Positions 8,936-19,000 of a stretch of DNA of 36,026 nucleotides are shown here, one piece after another. Both the position numbers and the translations under genes were made by a program. The notes below the pieces were generated by a model. The model did not search any database. It saw only the letters and a list, made by a program, of their open reading frames with translations, and was not told the DNA's origin. How positions within the stretch are numbered: position 1 is the first letter of the stretch; the number at the start of each line of letters is the position of its first letter. The stretch is from Trichomonas tenax. Taxonomy: Eukaryota > Parabasalia > Trichomonadida > Trichomonadidae. The stretch is taken from positions 1 through 36,026 of the forward strand of contig JALKBU010000514.1 of assembly GCA_023091735.1 (NCBI GenBank). The letters run 5' to 3'.

Positions 8936-10711
8936 TTATAAACAAGTTTTGAGAGAACGAATGTGGTTTTTGTAGGTCTTACAGAGAGCTTCTGCATCAC
9001 GCATTCGTCTTCTAAGTTCTGGCATCATTTCGTGTTCTTTGAACACTAAATGAGGCTGTGTTTCGTTTTTATTCGGATTCTTGATCAAAGATACTGTTGG
9101 TATATTCACAGGTGACATCTGGATGAGTGATATTTTGTTTTCTAGCTGATTCACAGATATTTTCTCGGATTTTTCAGCTTGCCTCAAAACACCTCTCAAT
9201 GATATAGCCAACGAATCGCAATCATCATGATACTTCGGATTAACAAGTGGATGAATTATTCCATTCACGAGTTTTGCAAGTTGGCGTAAATCTGATTTCA
9301 TATTTGTATCTTTCACTCTATAAGCATATGAAAGAATGAGATGTGATGTTATTGCTTGACTTACAGAGTGTGGAGTACATTTTTGCAAAAGATTAATTAA
9401 TCCATCATAGTCAATGTTTGGAATTTTGAATTCTGATATTTCTTTTTCAATCCTTTCTAGTTCTTTGGTAAATGTATCAATAGAAGGATTCTCAACAATA
9501 TCTGAATTCAAAAATAAAATTGTTATTTTGCAAAAATGGAGTAATTGCTCTGTTACTTCATTCTGAGGTGATAGTAGAGGTATTTTTCTTTCTAAACGCT
9601 TCGCAATCAAAATTGGAATAAAAATATTCTTTGAGAATTCTTTCATTAATGGAATGAAGTTATTTATTGCCTTTGACTGATCGTGAGAATTAATTGAAAA
9701 TGTGTTTTTTTCTAATTGAATCGCGAGATTTTTGTATTGCTTATAGAGTTGAAGGCTTGATCCCGATTCATTTTCACTTCTAAATTGTTGGAGGACCTCT
9801 TCCATAGAATTTTGTTGTGCAATGCATTTTTGTATTTGAATTTGATAATTCAATAGCTTCTTATCATAATCTTTCTTAATTTTCGATTTTCTATTCAAGC
9901 TTTCCTCGAACTGTTTAGAAATACTTAACAAACTTTGCTCAAACTTTTTGTGTTCATCTGCAATTTGTTCTAAAGATTCGATTTGAGATCTTGAAGCCGT
10001 GCATATTGTTATTTTTTGTAATTCCTTCTCCTTCTTTAGGTTCTCATATATTAATTCTTCTTTTTCAATCTTTTGCTTCAATCCTTGAAGCTTAATTTGA
10101 TCTAATTTTTGTTCAAGTTGCATTTGGAAATTAGCGCATTTTTCTTTATGCTGTTGCTTAATGGTATTGAAATGTGACTTTGCTTGATCATATTTTTGCT
10201 TTTCTGCTGCATATTTTTGTTTAAGATTATCAACTTCTGTTTTTGCTTTTTCTATTTGCTCATACAACGCTGCTAATTCGGAAAATGATTCTGTTGATGA
10301 ACTATTTATCAAGTTTTGTTCAGGACTTTTTTGTTCGACCTTTTTTTCTTCAGGAACAGGCGGTGAAGGTGTAGGTTTTACAGCAGGCGATGGCTTTTCG
10401 ACTTCTACAGTTTTTGTCGGTGTTACATTTTCAGGAGATGAAGGTTCTGATGAATTTTTAATTAATTGATTTCTTGCTTGAGCTTGTTGTCTCGATTTTT
10501 CGACGGCTCCGAGGAAAACTTCTTCTTGTACAAAGACGCCGTGATTCTCTTTGCACACAAAGTAATTCTTTCCTTTAATTGTGCCGTTATTTTTACCCTT
10601 AGGCTTTGGTAATTCGACACCTACCCACGTACCCGGCTTCGACTCGTGCGGGCCTATATATCTTATGATCGATTTCATTCCCAAAAAGTCTACTTCATCG
10701 CCTACATGCAT
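8936..10711 (-). CDS. CAP-Gly domain coiled-coil protein
   Basis: The 591-residue protein begins with a CAP-Gly domain (residues 4-70). Visible motifs are IRYIG, GTWVGVEL, the GKNDG-type motif as GKNNG (39-43), then KNYFVC and HGVFV. GKNDG is the groove that binds the C-terminal EEY/F of tubulin and EB proteins; here D is replaced by N. A Pro/Ser/Lys-rich linker (about 75-135) precedes long coiled coils (about 140-310) with E/K/Q heptads. The C-terminal third is mixed helical. This order resembles a short dynactin p150/CLIP-type plus-end or motor adaptor, but it is far shorter than p150-Glued (about 1,250 residues), so I do not name an orthologue. It is divergent from the TRAP-alpha-like gene and shares its promoter region. 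Confidence 0.75.
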   Translation of the reverse strand: MHVGDEVDFLGMKSIIRYIGPHESKPGTWVGVELPKPKGKNNGTIKGKNYFVCKENHGVFVQEEVFLGAVEKSRQQAQARNQLIKNSSEPSSPENVTPTKTVEVEKPSPAVKPTPSPPVPEEKKVEQKSPEQNLINSSSTESFSELAALYEQIEKAKTEVDNLKQKYAAEKQKYDQAKSHFNTIKQQHKEKCANFQMQLEQKLDQIKLQGLKQKIEKEELIYENLKKEKELQKITICTASRSQIESLEQIADEHKKFEQSLLSISKQFEESLNRKSKIKKDYDKKLLNYQIQIQKCIAQQNSMEEVLQQFRSENESGSSLQLYKQYKNLAIQLEKNTFSINSHDQSKAINNFIPLMKEFSKNIFIPILIAKRLERKIPLLSPQNEVTEQLLHFCKITILFLNSDIVENPSIDTFTKELERIEKEISEFKIPNIDYDGLINLLQKCTPHSVSQAITSHLILSYAYRVKDTNMKSDLRQLAKLVNGIIHPLVNPKYHDDCDSLAISLRGVLRQAEKSEKISVNQLENKISLIQMSPVNIPTVSLIKNPNKNETQPHLVFKEHEMMPELRRRMRDAEALCKTYKNHIRSLKTCL

Positions 10712-10782
10712 TTTAAAATTTATTATAAAATAACCCTAAAATTATGGCATATAAAATCAATATTCGACAAAACACTTAATTA

Positions 10783-10882
10783 TAACCTTATATAAATAGC
10801 CTTATAATTTTGACGAAACTTTTGCCTCACTAACCTTAGAATTATAACGCTGATTTGCCGGTGATTTGACAATAACCTTATA
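10783..10882 (+). promoter_or_regulatory. Cluster of CCTTATA motifs in a divergent promoter
   Basis: Exact CCTTATA occurs at 10786-10792, 10800-10806 and 10876-10882, with a variant CCTTAGA at 10834-10840. Three are preceded by AA or TAA and two are followed by A/T then a TGACG or ACGTGACG stretch. Neither flanking gene (8936-10711 minus, 10937-11626 plus) has an evident TCA-type Inr near its ATG. The motifs are therefore candidate Inr-independent core or upstream elements. Confidence 0.4.
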
Positions 10883-10936
10883 AACGTGACGATTGGTTTC
10901 GTACGATAAACTTGAGTGGCCGGTTTACGTAATTTA

Positions 10937-11626
10937 ATGTTCTTTGCATTCTTATTACTTGCTAGATCTGAGGATGAAGGACTTGGAACATACGATCCAA
11001 ACACACGCGCCTTCCTTCCACCACTTCCACAGGACGCTCTCGACGCTCGTGGCCTCTTCATTGACTTCCCAGATAAGAAACTCCCACTCTACACAGAGAT
11101 GATCCGCATCGTTTCCACATACAAGGCTTTGTCTGCTGCCGAATTGGACATACAAACAGTCTTTGGCCACATCTACAACACAGATGGCGAATTAGTTAAC
11201 AATTACACAACATTCTCCTCACCAGCCCGCGTCAACGCTGAGGAATCCACAACACAGCCAAACATCATCCAGTGGACATCCGCTATGGAGCCAAACACAT
11301 ACCTTATTGATGCCTATGCCATCGTCACAGCTGCCGACGGAAAGAACTACTCTGTCCTTATCCTCAATGAGACAGTCGAGTTCGTCGAGTACACCAACTA
11401 CAAGGAAACAATCGGCTCTGCTATCCTCTACATCTTAGTTATTGTCGTCCTCGGCGGCATTATCTATCTCATCCTCTCCAAGGACCAGAGAACAACAATG
11501 TCTACAACCGTCCAGAACAAGACTGCCAAGAAGAAGAACGTTCGCGACTATTCACAGATCCATACAAGCGACCGCTCCTCCTCCCCAGGCGCTACAAAGA
11601 GGACAGAATCCCTATCCCAGAACTAA
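10937..11626 (+). CDS. TRAP-alpha (SSR1)-like ER membrane protein
   Basis: I start at the ATG 10937, because the open frame extends upstream only through a GTG at 10916 and an in-frame TGA precedes that. The 229-residue product has a short signal peptide (MFFAFLLLARS), a luminal beta-type domain of about 145 residues with N-glycosylation sites (NYT, NYS, NET) and one transmembrane helix (about 162-180, AILYILVIVVLGGIIYLIL). A basic Ser/Thr-rich cytosolic tail follows (KKKNVRDYSQ...). This layout, and the 'ILNETVEFVEY' strand just before the helix, match translocon-associated protein alpha, a Sec61 partner. Codon use is strongly C-ending (ctc, acc, atc), unlike its AT-rich neighbours, as expected for a highly expressed secretory component. 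Family assignment is moderate. Confidence 0.6.
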   Translation: MFFAFLLLARSEDEGLGTYDPNTRAFLPPLPQDALDARGLFIDFPDKKLPLYTEMIRIVSTYKALSAAELDIQTVFGHIYNTDGELVNNYTTFSSPARVNAEESTTQPNIIQWTSAMEPNTYLIDAYAIVTAADGKNYSVLILNETVEFVEYTNYKETIGSAILYILVIVVLGGIIYLILSKDQRTTMSTTVQNKTAKKKNVRDYSQIHTSDRSSSPGATKRTESLSQN

Positions 11627-11639
11627 ACATATTTTACAC

Positions 11640-12098
11640 AACACATAAATAATTTAGTCAGATTTTTTATAATCCATTAATTCATAGCCAAAACTCTTTC
11701 TTTTACCAGAATTTCTGTTCTACTTCAAGCTTTCTCGCTATTTGTTCGCATTCGTTTTTGGAAAAGTTGAATTTCGGGATTTTTTTCCTTATCGAAATTG
11801 ATCCATTTTTTGTAGATATTTCATTTTTGCATGAATATAATAGAAATATGAAGATTTCAGATAATGTATGAATCATAATTTTAGCCATAAAACATATTGC
11901 ACTTGCGCTTCGCACATTTGCTTACTTATTGAAAAATTTGCATATTTTCAATCTTGATTTCATTTAATTTTAATTCTACAAATCTCATGATTGAGGATAG
12001 GTATTATAAGGCATAGATATGAGAGTCTCTTAAAATCAAAGAAAGATATACGATAAAAATTAAAAATTTGGACAGAAATGGATAGATTTAACAACATC
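11640..12098. other. Intergenic, AT-rich, convergent 3' ends
   Basis: About 470 nt between the convergent TRAP-alpha-like and phosphatase genes. The short ORFs 11703-11915 and 11960-12157 (-) are lysine/phenylalanine-rich A/T sequence with no domain; I do not call them genes. Confidence 0.4.
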
Positions 12099-13373
12099 TT
12101 ATTTGTTTCCTTTTGGAATTGGATACTTCTTTGGTGTGAAAGTTTCGTCTTGGCCACGTGGTGATAACTTCATTGGGGTTGGTAAACGAGCAGAAGATTC
12201 TGCAGAGGATGGCGGTGAGAGCTTCAATGCCGATAGACCGAGAGGTGTAACTCTTGGCCTTGGCGACTTTGATTCTCTTATTGGGGTTGAATTCACCCCT
12301 GAGATCAAGTTGGGTGATGATCCAGTATTCCTTGAGTAGCTGAGTTTCTGCGGTGTTGATCTCATTGCGAGAAGTGGCGATCCTGAGTTGAATGAATTCT
12401 TTCTCGGACGGACTTCTTGAGAAAGCTGCTGGAAAACAGCTTCACTACGTTTAAGGATAGGAATTGCTGGGAAATTGAAGCATTTGATGTGCTTATTTAC
12501 GACTTTAATGACTCCAGATTTGTTTGGAGTGTTCTTTGAATAGTTGCTTGAGCTGAAAACGGTGTAAAGGTGATCATTTTCGAATTTCTCAACACCATTT
12601 GTAACGCATTGATGTCCTCTAATGAGAACTTGAAGCTTATTATAAGAGAGGAAATTTTTCAGAGCTTGAATGCCAAAAACACAGCCCATCTTACGTGTAG
12701 AAGGACCAAAGTTAGAAACTGTTGTTGTTGGGTCGCTCCATACGATGTTGGTGACGAGTTGCTCATATGGTGTGGATTTGTAAGTAATAACAGGCTTCGG
12801 GATGCACATAATCTGGCATGTATCGAGAAGAGTTGGACTAAGACCTCCATGAACGACAAAAATCTGATTGTTCAGGATGGCCGCAAAAGGAAGAAGAGCA
12901 AAGCACTTATTGCACGCATCGTAGACATCAAGGCCGTATTCTTTGAGGCATTCTTCACGAAATCCGTAAATTCCATTCATTTCTTCGAACTCGTGATTTC
13001 CACGAAGTAAAAATATCGATTGTGGATACTCATGCTTGAGAGCGAAGAGCAGAGTTACGACTTCGATCGAAAAATTGCCTCTATCGACATAGTCACCAAC
13101 GAATAAATATTTTGTTTTTGATGGAGAACCAGCTAAGTTGAAAATTCTGATCAAATCTCTGATATTTCCATGCAAGTCACCGACAACGACGAAGTCGCCG
13201 GTCAAATTCAGCAAAGAAGTATCATTTGACAGATCCGAGCGTGTAATCTTGCACAAATTCATGATGTCGGTGGATGAAAACTTAGGAATAGGCATGCTTG
13301 CGGTTCCTAATTGGTTGATGTCGAGCTCTTTATTGTCGTAATACTTGCTGTAAGCGGCAATGAACTTCGACAT
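12099..13373 (-). CDS. PPP-family Ser/Thr protein phosphatase with long Ser/Pro-rich tail
   Basis: The 424-residue protein carries all PPP metal-binding signatures: GDLHGN (65-70), GDYVDRG (93-99), RGNHE (124-128), HGGLSP (175-180) and RGHQ (252-255), plus WSDPT (212-216). The core spans about 35-290 and is PP1/PP2A-like. It differs from usual PP1 in the loop after VFS (FSSSNYSKNTPNKSG at about 273-287, where PP1 has APNYCGEFDN). A tail of about 115 residues (310-424) is rich in SP and TP sites (for example SPPSS, TPLGLS, LSPRGQDE), possible targets of proline-directed kinases. The catalytic residues look intact. It opposes the TRAP-alpha-like gene at its 3' end. Family is certain; the subclass is probably a parabasalid-specific PP1-like form. 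Confidence 0.9.
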   Translation of the reverse strand: MSKFIAAYSKYYDNKELDINQLGTASMPIPKFSSTDIMNLCKITRSDLSNDTSLLNLTGDFVVVGDLHGNIRDLIRIFNLAGSPSKTKYLFVGDYVDRGNFSIEVVTLLFALKHEYPQSIFLLRGNHEFEEMNGIYGFREECLKEYGLDVYDACNKCFALLPFAAILNNQIFVVHGGLSPTLLDTCQIMCIPKPVITYKSTPYEQLVTNIVWSDPTTTVSNFGPSTRKMGCVFGIQALKNFLSYNKLQVLIRGHQCVTNGVEKFENDHLYTVFSSSNYSKNTPNKSGVIKVVNKHIKCFNFPAIPILKRSEAVFQQLSQEVRPRKNSFNSGSPLLAMRSTPQKLSYSRNTGSSPNLISGVNSTPIRESKSPRPRVTPLGLSALKLSPPSSAESSARLPTPMKLSPRGQDETFTPKKYPIPKGNK

Positions 13374-13383
13374 AAATTTTTTT

Positions 13384-13392
13384 TGTGTATGA
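13384..13392 (-). promoter_or_regulatory. Initiator (Inr) of the phosphatase gene
   Basis: The minus strand reads TCATACACA; the TCA+1-Y-W core is matched. The +1 A at 13390 gives a 17-nt leader. Confidence 0.5.
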
Positions 13393-13399
13393 ACTTTTG

Positions 13400-14528
13400 A
13401 GTGTAAATAATTTTTAAGGTTTCCTATTTAATTTTGTGATCCTCTCATTTCAAGGTTTTCCACTAAAAGATAGGTCAAATATTGAACAGACAAAAAGCTT
13501 GGCTTATCGATATGCTATAGCTTAAATATCTCACATTTTTACAAAAGATATTTCATATTGAATTTTATGCCGTTATATTGCATTGTTTTAACACCATAGA
13601 TCGCTAACTATACAATAATATATAACAAATTCAAGTCAAATAACACGCCCAGACTTGAATATATAAATCCATAATTGCTTATTGTATTTCATACCATATT
13701 CTCACTGCCAACTACTATTATTCCTCTATTTGTAACTGTATGCCATTGCAATCATACTATACAATGCATATTATATATAGAGAATTTGAAATCATCATAT
13801 TAATACAGTTAACTTTTGCGAATACCATAAGATCTAAGATTAATGATAAATTATAGATCCTCCCCTTATATCTCGGAAAGAATATTTTGTGTGGATTAGA
13901 TTTGATCATCATCATCAAATGATGCTCAAGAGGCACGTTATAACATTCGAATGGATGATAATAATCACAAAAAATTAGCCCGTTCTCATATATTTTTAGA
14001 ATAATGTCATGACAATTTTATCAAATAATGCGTATAAAACAAAATAATCAGTAAAATTGTAATAAGCAGATGAAGGTTAAGAATACTTTATCGTTAATTA
14101 AAGTGTATATTTCTTTTTGATCACAATAGTTTGCCAAATAAAGTTTACATTAATCGTTTTTGCCATTTTTAATTTATAATAATCCTATTCTATATTATTT
14201 AGTGATTAATATATTATATAACGAGAAATGGATTTGAATTTTTTAACTTTAAAATTTAAATCTAAACTAAATTTCCTACACTTTTGTAGCAAATAAAGAT
14301 TTACAATTATTCTCAAATATTTGTAAGCAATTCAAATATTTTCAATCGAAAATTTTTCTCAAAAGGAAATATTAAACCCACACATCTAAATATACCATCC
14401 TATCTCAAAAGTTAAAACGATAAAATGAAAAAATTCTTTATAATCATCTGCGCTGGACAAAAATGCAATAATCAACATCACATTGAATTCATTTACAGCA
14501 TCTGAAAATTTAAACAACAAAAACAAAA
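13400..14528. other. Long intergenic region
   Basis: About 1.1 kb of AT-rich sequence between the divergent starts of the phosphatase and the IBP39-like gene. A 35-codon open stretch at about 13911-14005 (+) reads NDAQEARYNIRMDDNNHKKLARSHIF and could be a gene fragment, but it has no start and no known domain. I see no other feature. Confidence 0.4.
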
Positions 14529-15230
14529 ATGGATAAAATTCCATTCATAGACATCTGAGTAGAGTCCGATAAGAAGCGTTATCTTGAGCTCAGGAGCACC
14601 TTCTGCTCGGACAAGATGAGATATCAGCATTTCAAGAGAATGTATACATTCGACTTAATATTGGAAGAGCTGAGAAGCTTCTGCATCAGAGGTGATGATG
14701 ACGATTGAAAGAGGTGCCTCGTTTGCTGGCTTAATGGTTACACAGGAATCAATGTTAAGCAATTAAGAATTCTCACCGATAAATCAAAATCAAATATTAA
14801 TGGTGTCCTCGCCGAGCTTGGATATGTTATAGTACAAAACACGCAGCATAAGAAGGATTTGATCGAAGCTATTCCATTTTTCAAAGGAAATTATTTGGAA
14901 CAGCGCTTTTGGACCATCAGATTGAATCCAGTCGGTACAAACTACACTAATACAAGCTCCGACTCCGCGTCCAGCCCAGAATATCCTTCAAGTCCAGAAT
15001 TGAATTATTCGCAGACTCCTCAGCCAACGATCAAGCATGAATTGATCGAGATACCGAATGGAAAAGATATAACAACAATCTTCTCAGCAGTCGACCTGAA
15101 AATCAAGAATGGAGCCGTGTGTGGAATGGATCCAACAGAAATCGATTTCTTTGCTGATCCAATCTGCTGTTGCCCAGCTGGATGGATCATTCCTTCCATT
15201 GAAACAAGGGAATTATTATCTTTCGGATAA
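14529..15230 (+). pseudogene. IBP39-like Initiator-binding protein with two in-frame TGA codons
   Basis: From ATG 14529 to TAA 15228-15230 (234 codons) one frame is open except for TGA at 14556-14558 (codon 10) and 14706-14708 (codon 60). The encoded protein has the trichomonad Initiator-binding domain: RYLELRSTFC, FKRMYTFDLILEELRSFC, GDDDD-[TGA]-KRCLVCWLNG, VKQLRILTDKSKSNINGVLAELGY, IPFFKGNYLEQRFWTIRL. In this family a Trp normally follows the acidic stretch and precedes R-C-L-V-C, so the second TGA probably replaces TGG. A Ser/Pro-rich linker and a C-terminal segment (FFADPICCCPAGWIIP) follow. IBP39 binds the Inr that drives most trichomonad genes and contacts RNA polymerase II. Since TGA ends other genes here (8782-8784, 28265-28267), this is best read as a young pseudogene or truncated paralogue. 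Confidence 0.7.
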
Positions 15231-16019
15231 TTTCCATTTCTTATTTTCTGTTTTTATTATTTTTATGTTGTAGATTTGTATTATTAGCATTAAATCATCA
15301 TTATCTTTATCCTAGTTCAATTAATTCATACTCATCGAATTTATCATGATTTTTCATATCTTCAATGAACAAAATCATAGGTATATCTATGCTTTGCTTC
15401 ACGAGGCTAGAACAAAAACAGCCAATCTTAGTCCTAAAATGTTAATTTGTTTGATTAAATTAATGAATCTAATGAATATTAGATGATTAAGGAATGGTCT
15501 CCATATAAGTTTCGCTTTTGCTTCGATTGGCATTAATGCTATTTCTTTATTCAAAATTTGGATTAATGTTCTCAAAAAAGATGTGTTTCCGTTTTGAAAA
15601 CCTGTTAAGTAGTTTATAAAACATATGGATATTTGAAGCAACTACTTCTTATTCATTATAGAACTAAATAAAGCAATGATGAATCTTTATCTAAGATATA
15701 AAGTGAGCGAATACAAATATATATAGGATAATTCCTAACACATTCTTATGGTTTCCTTATGAATTATAGCTGTTCTTTAATTAGCTTTAGTTTTGACATC
15801 AATTGATGTATGGGCAATTAAATTTTTATACGCAAAGTCGGCGAAACTCGTTTTTTAACTCACTGGATTAACTTTTTGCTAAGTTATTGAACCACAATGT
15901 ACAAAATCCTGTTGTGCATGATATATTAAAGAATTAGCTAACAAAGTCTATATTTCATTAAAATATTAGATATATCTTGCATCAAAAACATTGATTTGCC
16001 ATAGAAAATATTGAGGGGA
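15231..16019. other. Intergenic, AT-rich
   Basis: About 790 nt upstream of TRA1. The only ORF of note, 15399-15641 (-), uses no ATG and has no recognisable domain; I do not call it. Confidence 0.4.
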
Positions 16020-16025
16020 TCATTT
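16020..16025 (+). promoter_or_regulatory. Initiator (Inr) of TRA1
   Basis: TCATTT matches the TCA+1-Y-W core. The +1 A at 16022 lies 8 nt before the ATG, which supports the chosen start. Confidence 0.65.
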
Positions 16026-16029
16026 TAGT

Positions 16030-19000
16030 ATGGAAGCATTGACAAAGATTTTCACTAAAAATGACCATACTATGATCAAACAGTTTTCGCAGTCCCTGAA
16101 GACAAAACACATCGAGTTTATGTTTAAGAACATCATAGAAGTAGAAGAGATTATTCAAAACTACTTAAATCTCTTGCTAAAGAAACCAGGAAATCTTAAG
16201 GATGAAGACTGGCAGCTCGTGTGTTATCTTTCTTTCGTGTTTGTCATAATATTAGATGCTGATCCAGCGAAAATTCCAAATATTTCCGTTTTTCAGCAAT
16301 CAGGTCAATTATTTGCAGCATCACTCAATCTAAAAGTGAAGCAGACGCTAATGCACGAAGGAACTCCGCATATAATGTCGTATTTAGAAGAATATTACAA
16401 ACAAGCAAAATCCGGATTTGATACACAAACGTTTTATTCGACAACACCATGTTTCTACTTAGTGCCCATCTCGAGTTATATCTCTATGGATATGCAAACT
16501 GATAAAAGTACGCATAGGATTGACGACTTTTTCAAGATTATTTCACAAATTTCGAGAACGAGGAATTCAATACATTACTCAAACTTACTTTTCATCGCTG
16601 AAACTATTTCTAATATACTTAAGTCAAAAATTCCTTTACCTCCTGAATATATTCAAGTTTTTAACTCAATTTTTCAAGAAACAATAAAATGCCCATCTAC
16701 TGGATTGGTGCTGTTCTTCGCTAATTGGCTTAATTTCGCCAAACAGGTAAATATCCAATACCAAATGCAAAATAATCAGCGTTTATTTTACAATAACACA
16801 ATTTTCCCTCAATCAGAGCTTGTTTCACAGCTTTTCAGCTTAGCATCGCGTTACAAATACAATGAAATGATTACATCGTTTTCTTGGAATTATATTTATA
16901 CATATGCTGATTTAGTTTTCTCAGAGGACCAAATTCCGCATCAACTCAGAATAATAAACATGATTTCAAGCATTCAAAAGAGAGTTAGCAGAACTGAAAT
17001 CTTTCCTTATATTAACGACTCAATCACACGATTTACGGGAACTTTGACGGAAGCATACAAAAAGAAGGGCCCAAGCTGCCATATTTTTACATTAATAACC
17101 GCTTTGGAACAATCTATTGAGTCATTAGTTGCAGAATTAGATGATCTTCAACCAATTTATTTATTATCTCCGAATAAGCCTAAACCAGATGGAAAAGTCT
17201 ATTTCGTTGATCAGATTTGTTCATCGAACAATTATTCACAATATGATAAAGAATTATACACAGTAGTTAATTATAAAATTTTCACTTCTGCAGAACAAGC
17301 CGATGCATACCATAAGAAACAACTTGCGAAAGTAGATGAAATTAAATTTAAATTAAATTCGATTGCATTTTATTATTTCCAGTTAAAACCAAAATTAATC
17401 AGCTTATACATCGCGGAATCTAAATTAGATTCAAATGCTCAACAAAGATATCTATTTAATTACATAATTGGATTTATATTTACATGGGTTAAATTTATGA
17501 TTCTCGCATGCTACAAATTGATGTGTTTATCACTCTACAAACCATCAAGCACAGAAAATTTCTCGCCTTCAAGGCCAGAAAGTCACCATCAATATGATTT
17601 AACAAATACATTCCAAAAAATCGTTCTTTCGTTCCAAGAACTTCCAAATTCTGCATATAAAATGATTGCTTCTGTCATTGTTTCGCTTATTGTCCACTTC
17701 TCGCAACACAGAATGATAACATTGCCATTTATCAACATATTGGACAAATTATCACGTGAACGCAATCCAAATGATCCACCGGACTCTTACACAATCATTG
17801 CTTATGTAGTTGCATCAATGATGAGCTTAACATATGAAAAAGTCCAAACATTCAATCAAAGATCATTCTTGAAGTCCCATTTATTCTATCTTTGGTCTTT
17901 GTTGACGTTCAGGATTGGAACACCAAAAGAAAGTGGTGCATCAAACACATTCTTTGGCTCTCTCACGTTATTCTACTTCAAAGTCATTGTCACTGCAATA
18001 TTTTCGAATACGAAATGGATGACAAATCAATCAACAGCACTTAAAACAGCACAAGATTTCATTGACGCAGAAATCAATCTTCATCCTGAATTACCACAGA
18101 GAAAAGGAAGAAATTCAAGAATGCATTCGAGAATTATATCGTTCGATGATATCAGAGATTCAGCAAAAGAACAAGCAGCGTGTGCATTTCTCGATTATTT
18201 CAGTCAAGAAGCGGACTCTGAAGCAATCGATATTTTCATGCCTGCTTTCGAAACAGCTTTGAAGTCAAGTAATCCACAAACAGTTATTAAAGCTGCAAAG
18301 ATTTGCCATAGGTTCATTGTTGGCGATCTTCCAAACACATGGGTCGAAGAATCAAGTGAAAATCGCAAAGAGTTCTTCCATTATTACTTCAAATCTTTGT
18401 CTGTTTTGGATTCTAAGACAGCGAAACAAATCATTGAAGATGCAACAATTTTCACACCAATGTTTTTGCAGCCACATAATTCATTTAATCATGTTTTGAT
18501 GGTAAGAATCCCAGAAATACTCTTCAATCTTTCAGTTATCATGCAGCAATTATCAATTCATGCAATCGAAAGTGATGATGACTACAGAAACATTTTTGCA
18601 TTCCTCACAAATGTTTTTGATTTCATTTACAACAATATTTCCTTTGAAAGACAACATTTGAAGCCAATTGTTAAATCAGCGGTCTTCCTATTGCTTCATT
18701 GTTTCGCTTTTGATTCGTTCTCACAGACAGTCAATGGTTACGTCAATCATTTGAATTCTTTATTTGCTCCATTCTTTGCAAAGGGTGATTTCGATCTTTA
18801 CTTCCTTTGCACACTCAGTGTTGTCGGAGCAAACAGATCAGACATTGCACATATAGCAACAGACATCTTGGTTTCTTTCTTGGATACAGTCAAGCAACTC
18901 GGCATCACTGAAAGAGTTGTCGACAAGACAATTGTTACAATTTTAGCATATTTCTCACCGCAAACACATATGTTCTCAATTTTGACCGGTTTATCGCTTC

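Noticed and set aside
10829..10839. ACTAACCTTAG, similar to the trichomonad intron branch/3' splice motif ACTAACACACAG
   Set aside because: The last bases do not match, there is no GTAYGT donor nearby, and it belongs to the CCTTATA motif series.
12570..13010. 146-residue plus-strand ORF and others inside the phosphatase gene
   Set aside because: It lies antisense to a strongly supported PPP domain with all catalytic motifs; no domain of its own.
14529..15230. General reassignment of TGA to Trp in this genome
   Set aside because: Two apparently intact genes (7471-8784 and 26639-28267) end with TGA at sensible places, and decayed loci also carry TGA, so pseudogenisation is simpler.
15399..15641. 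80-residue minus-strand ORF
   Set aside because: No ATG start, AT-driven composition and no domain; likely chance.
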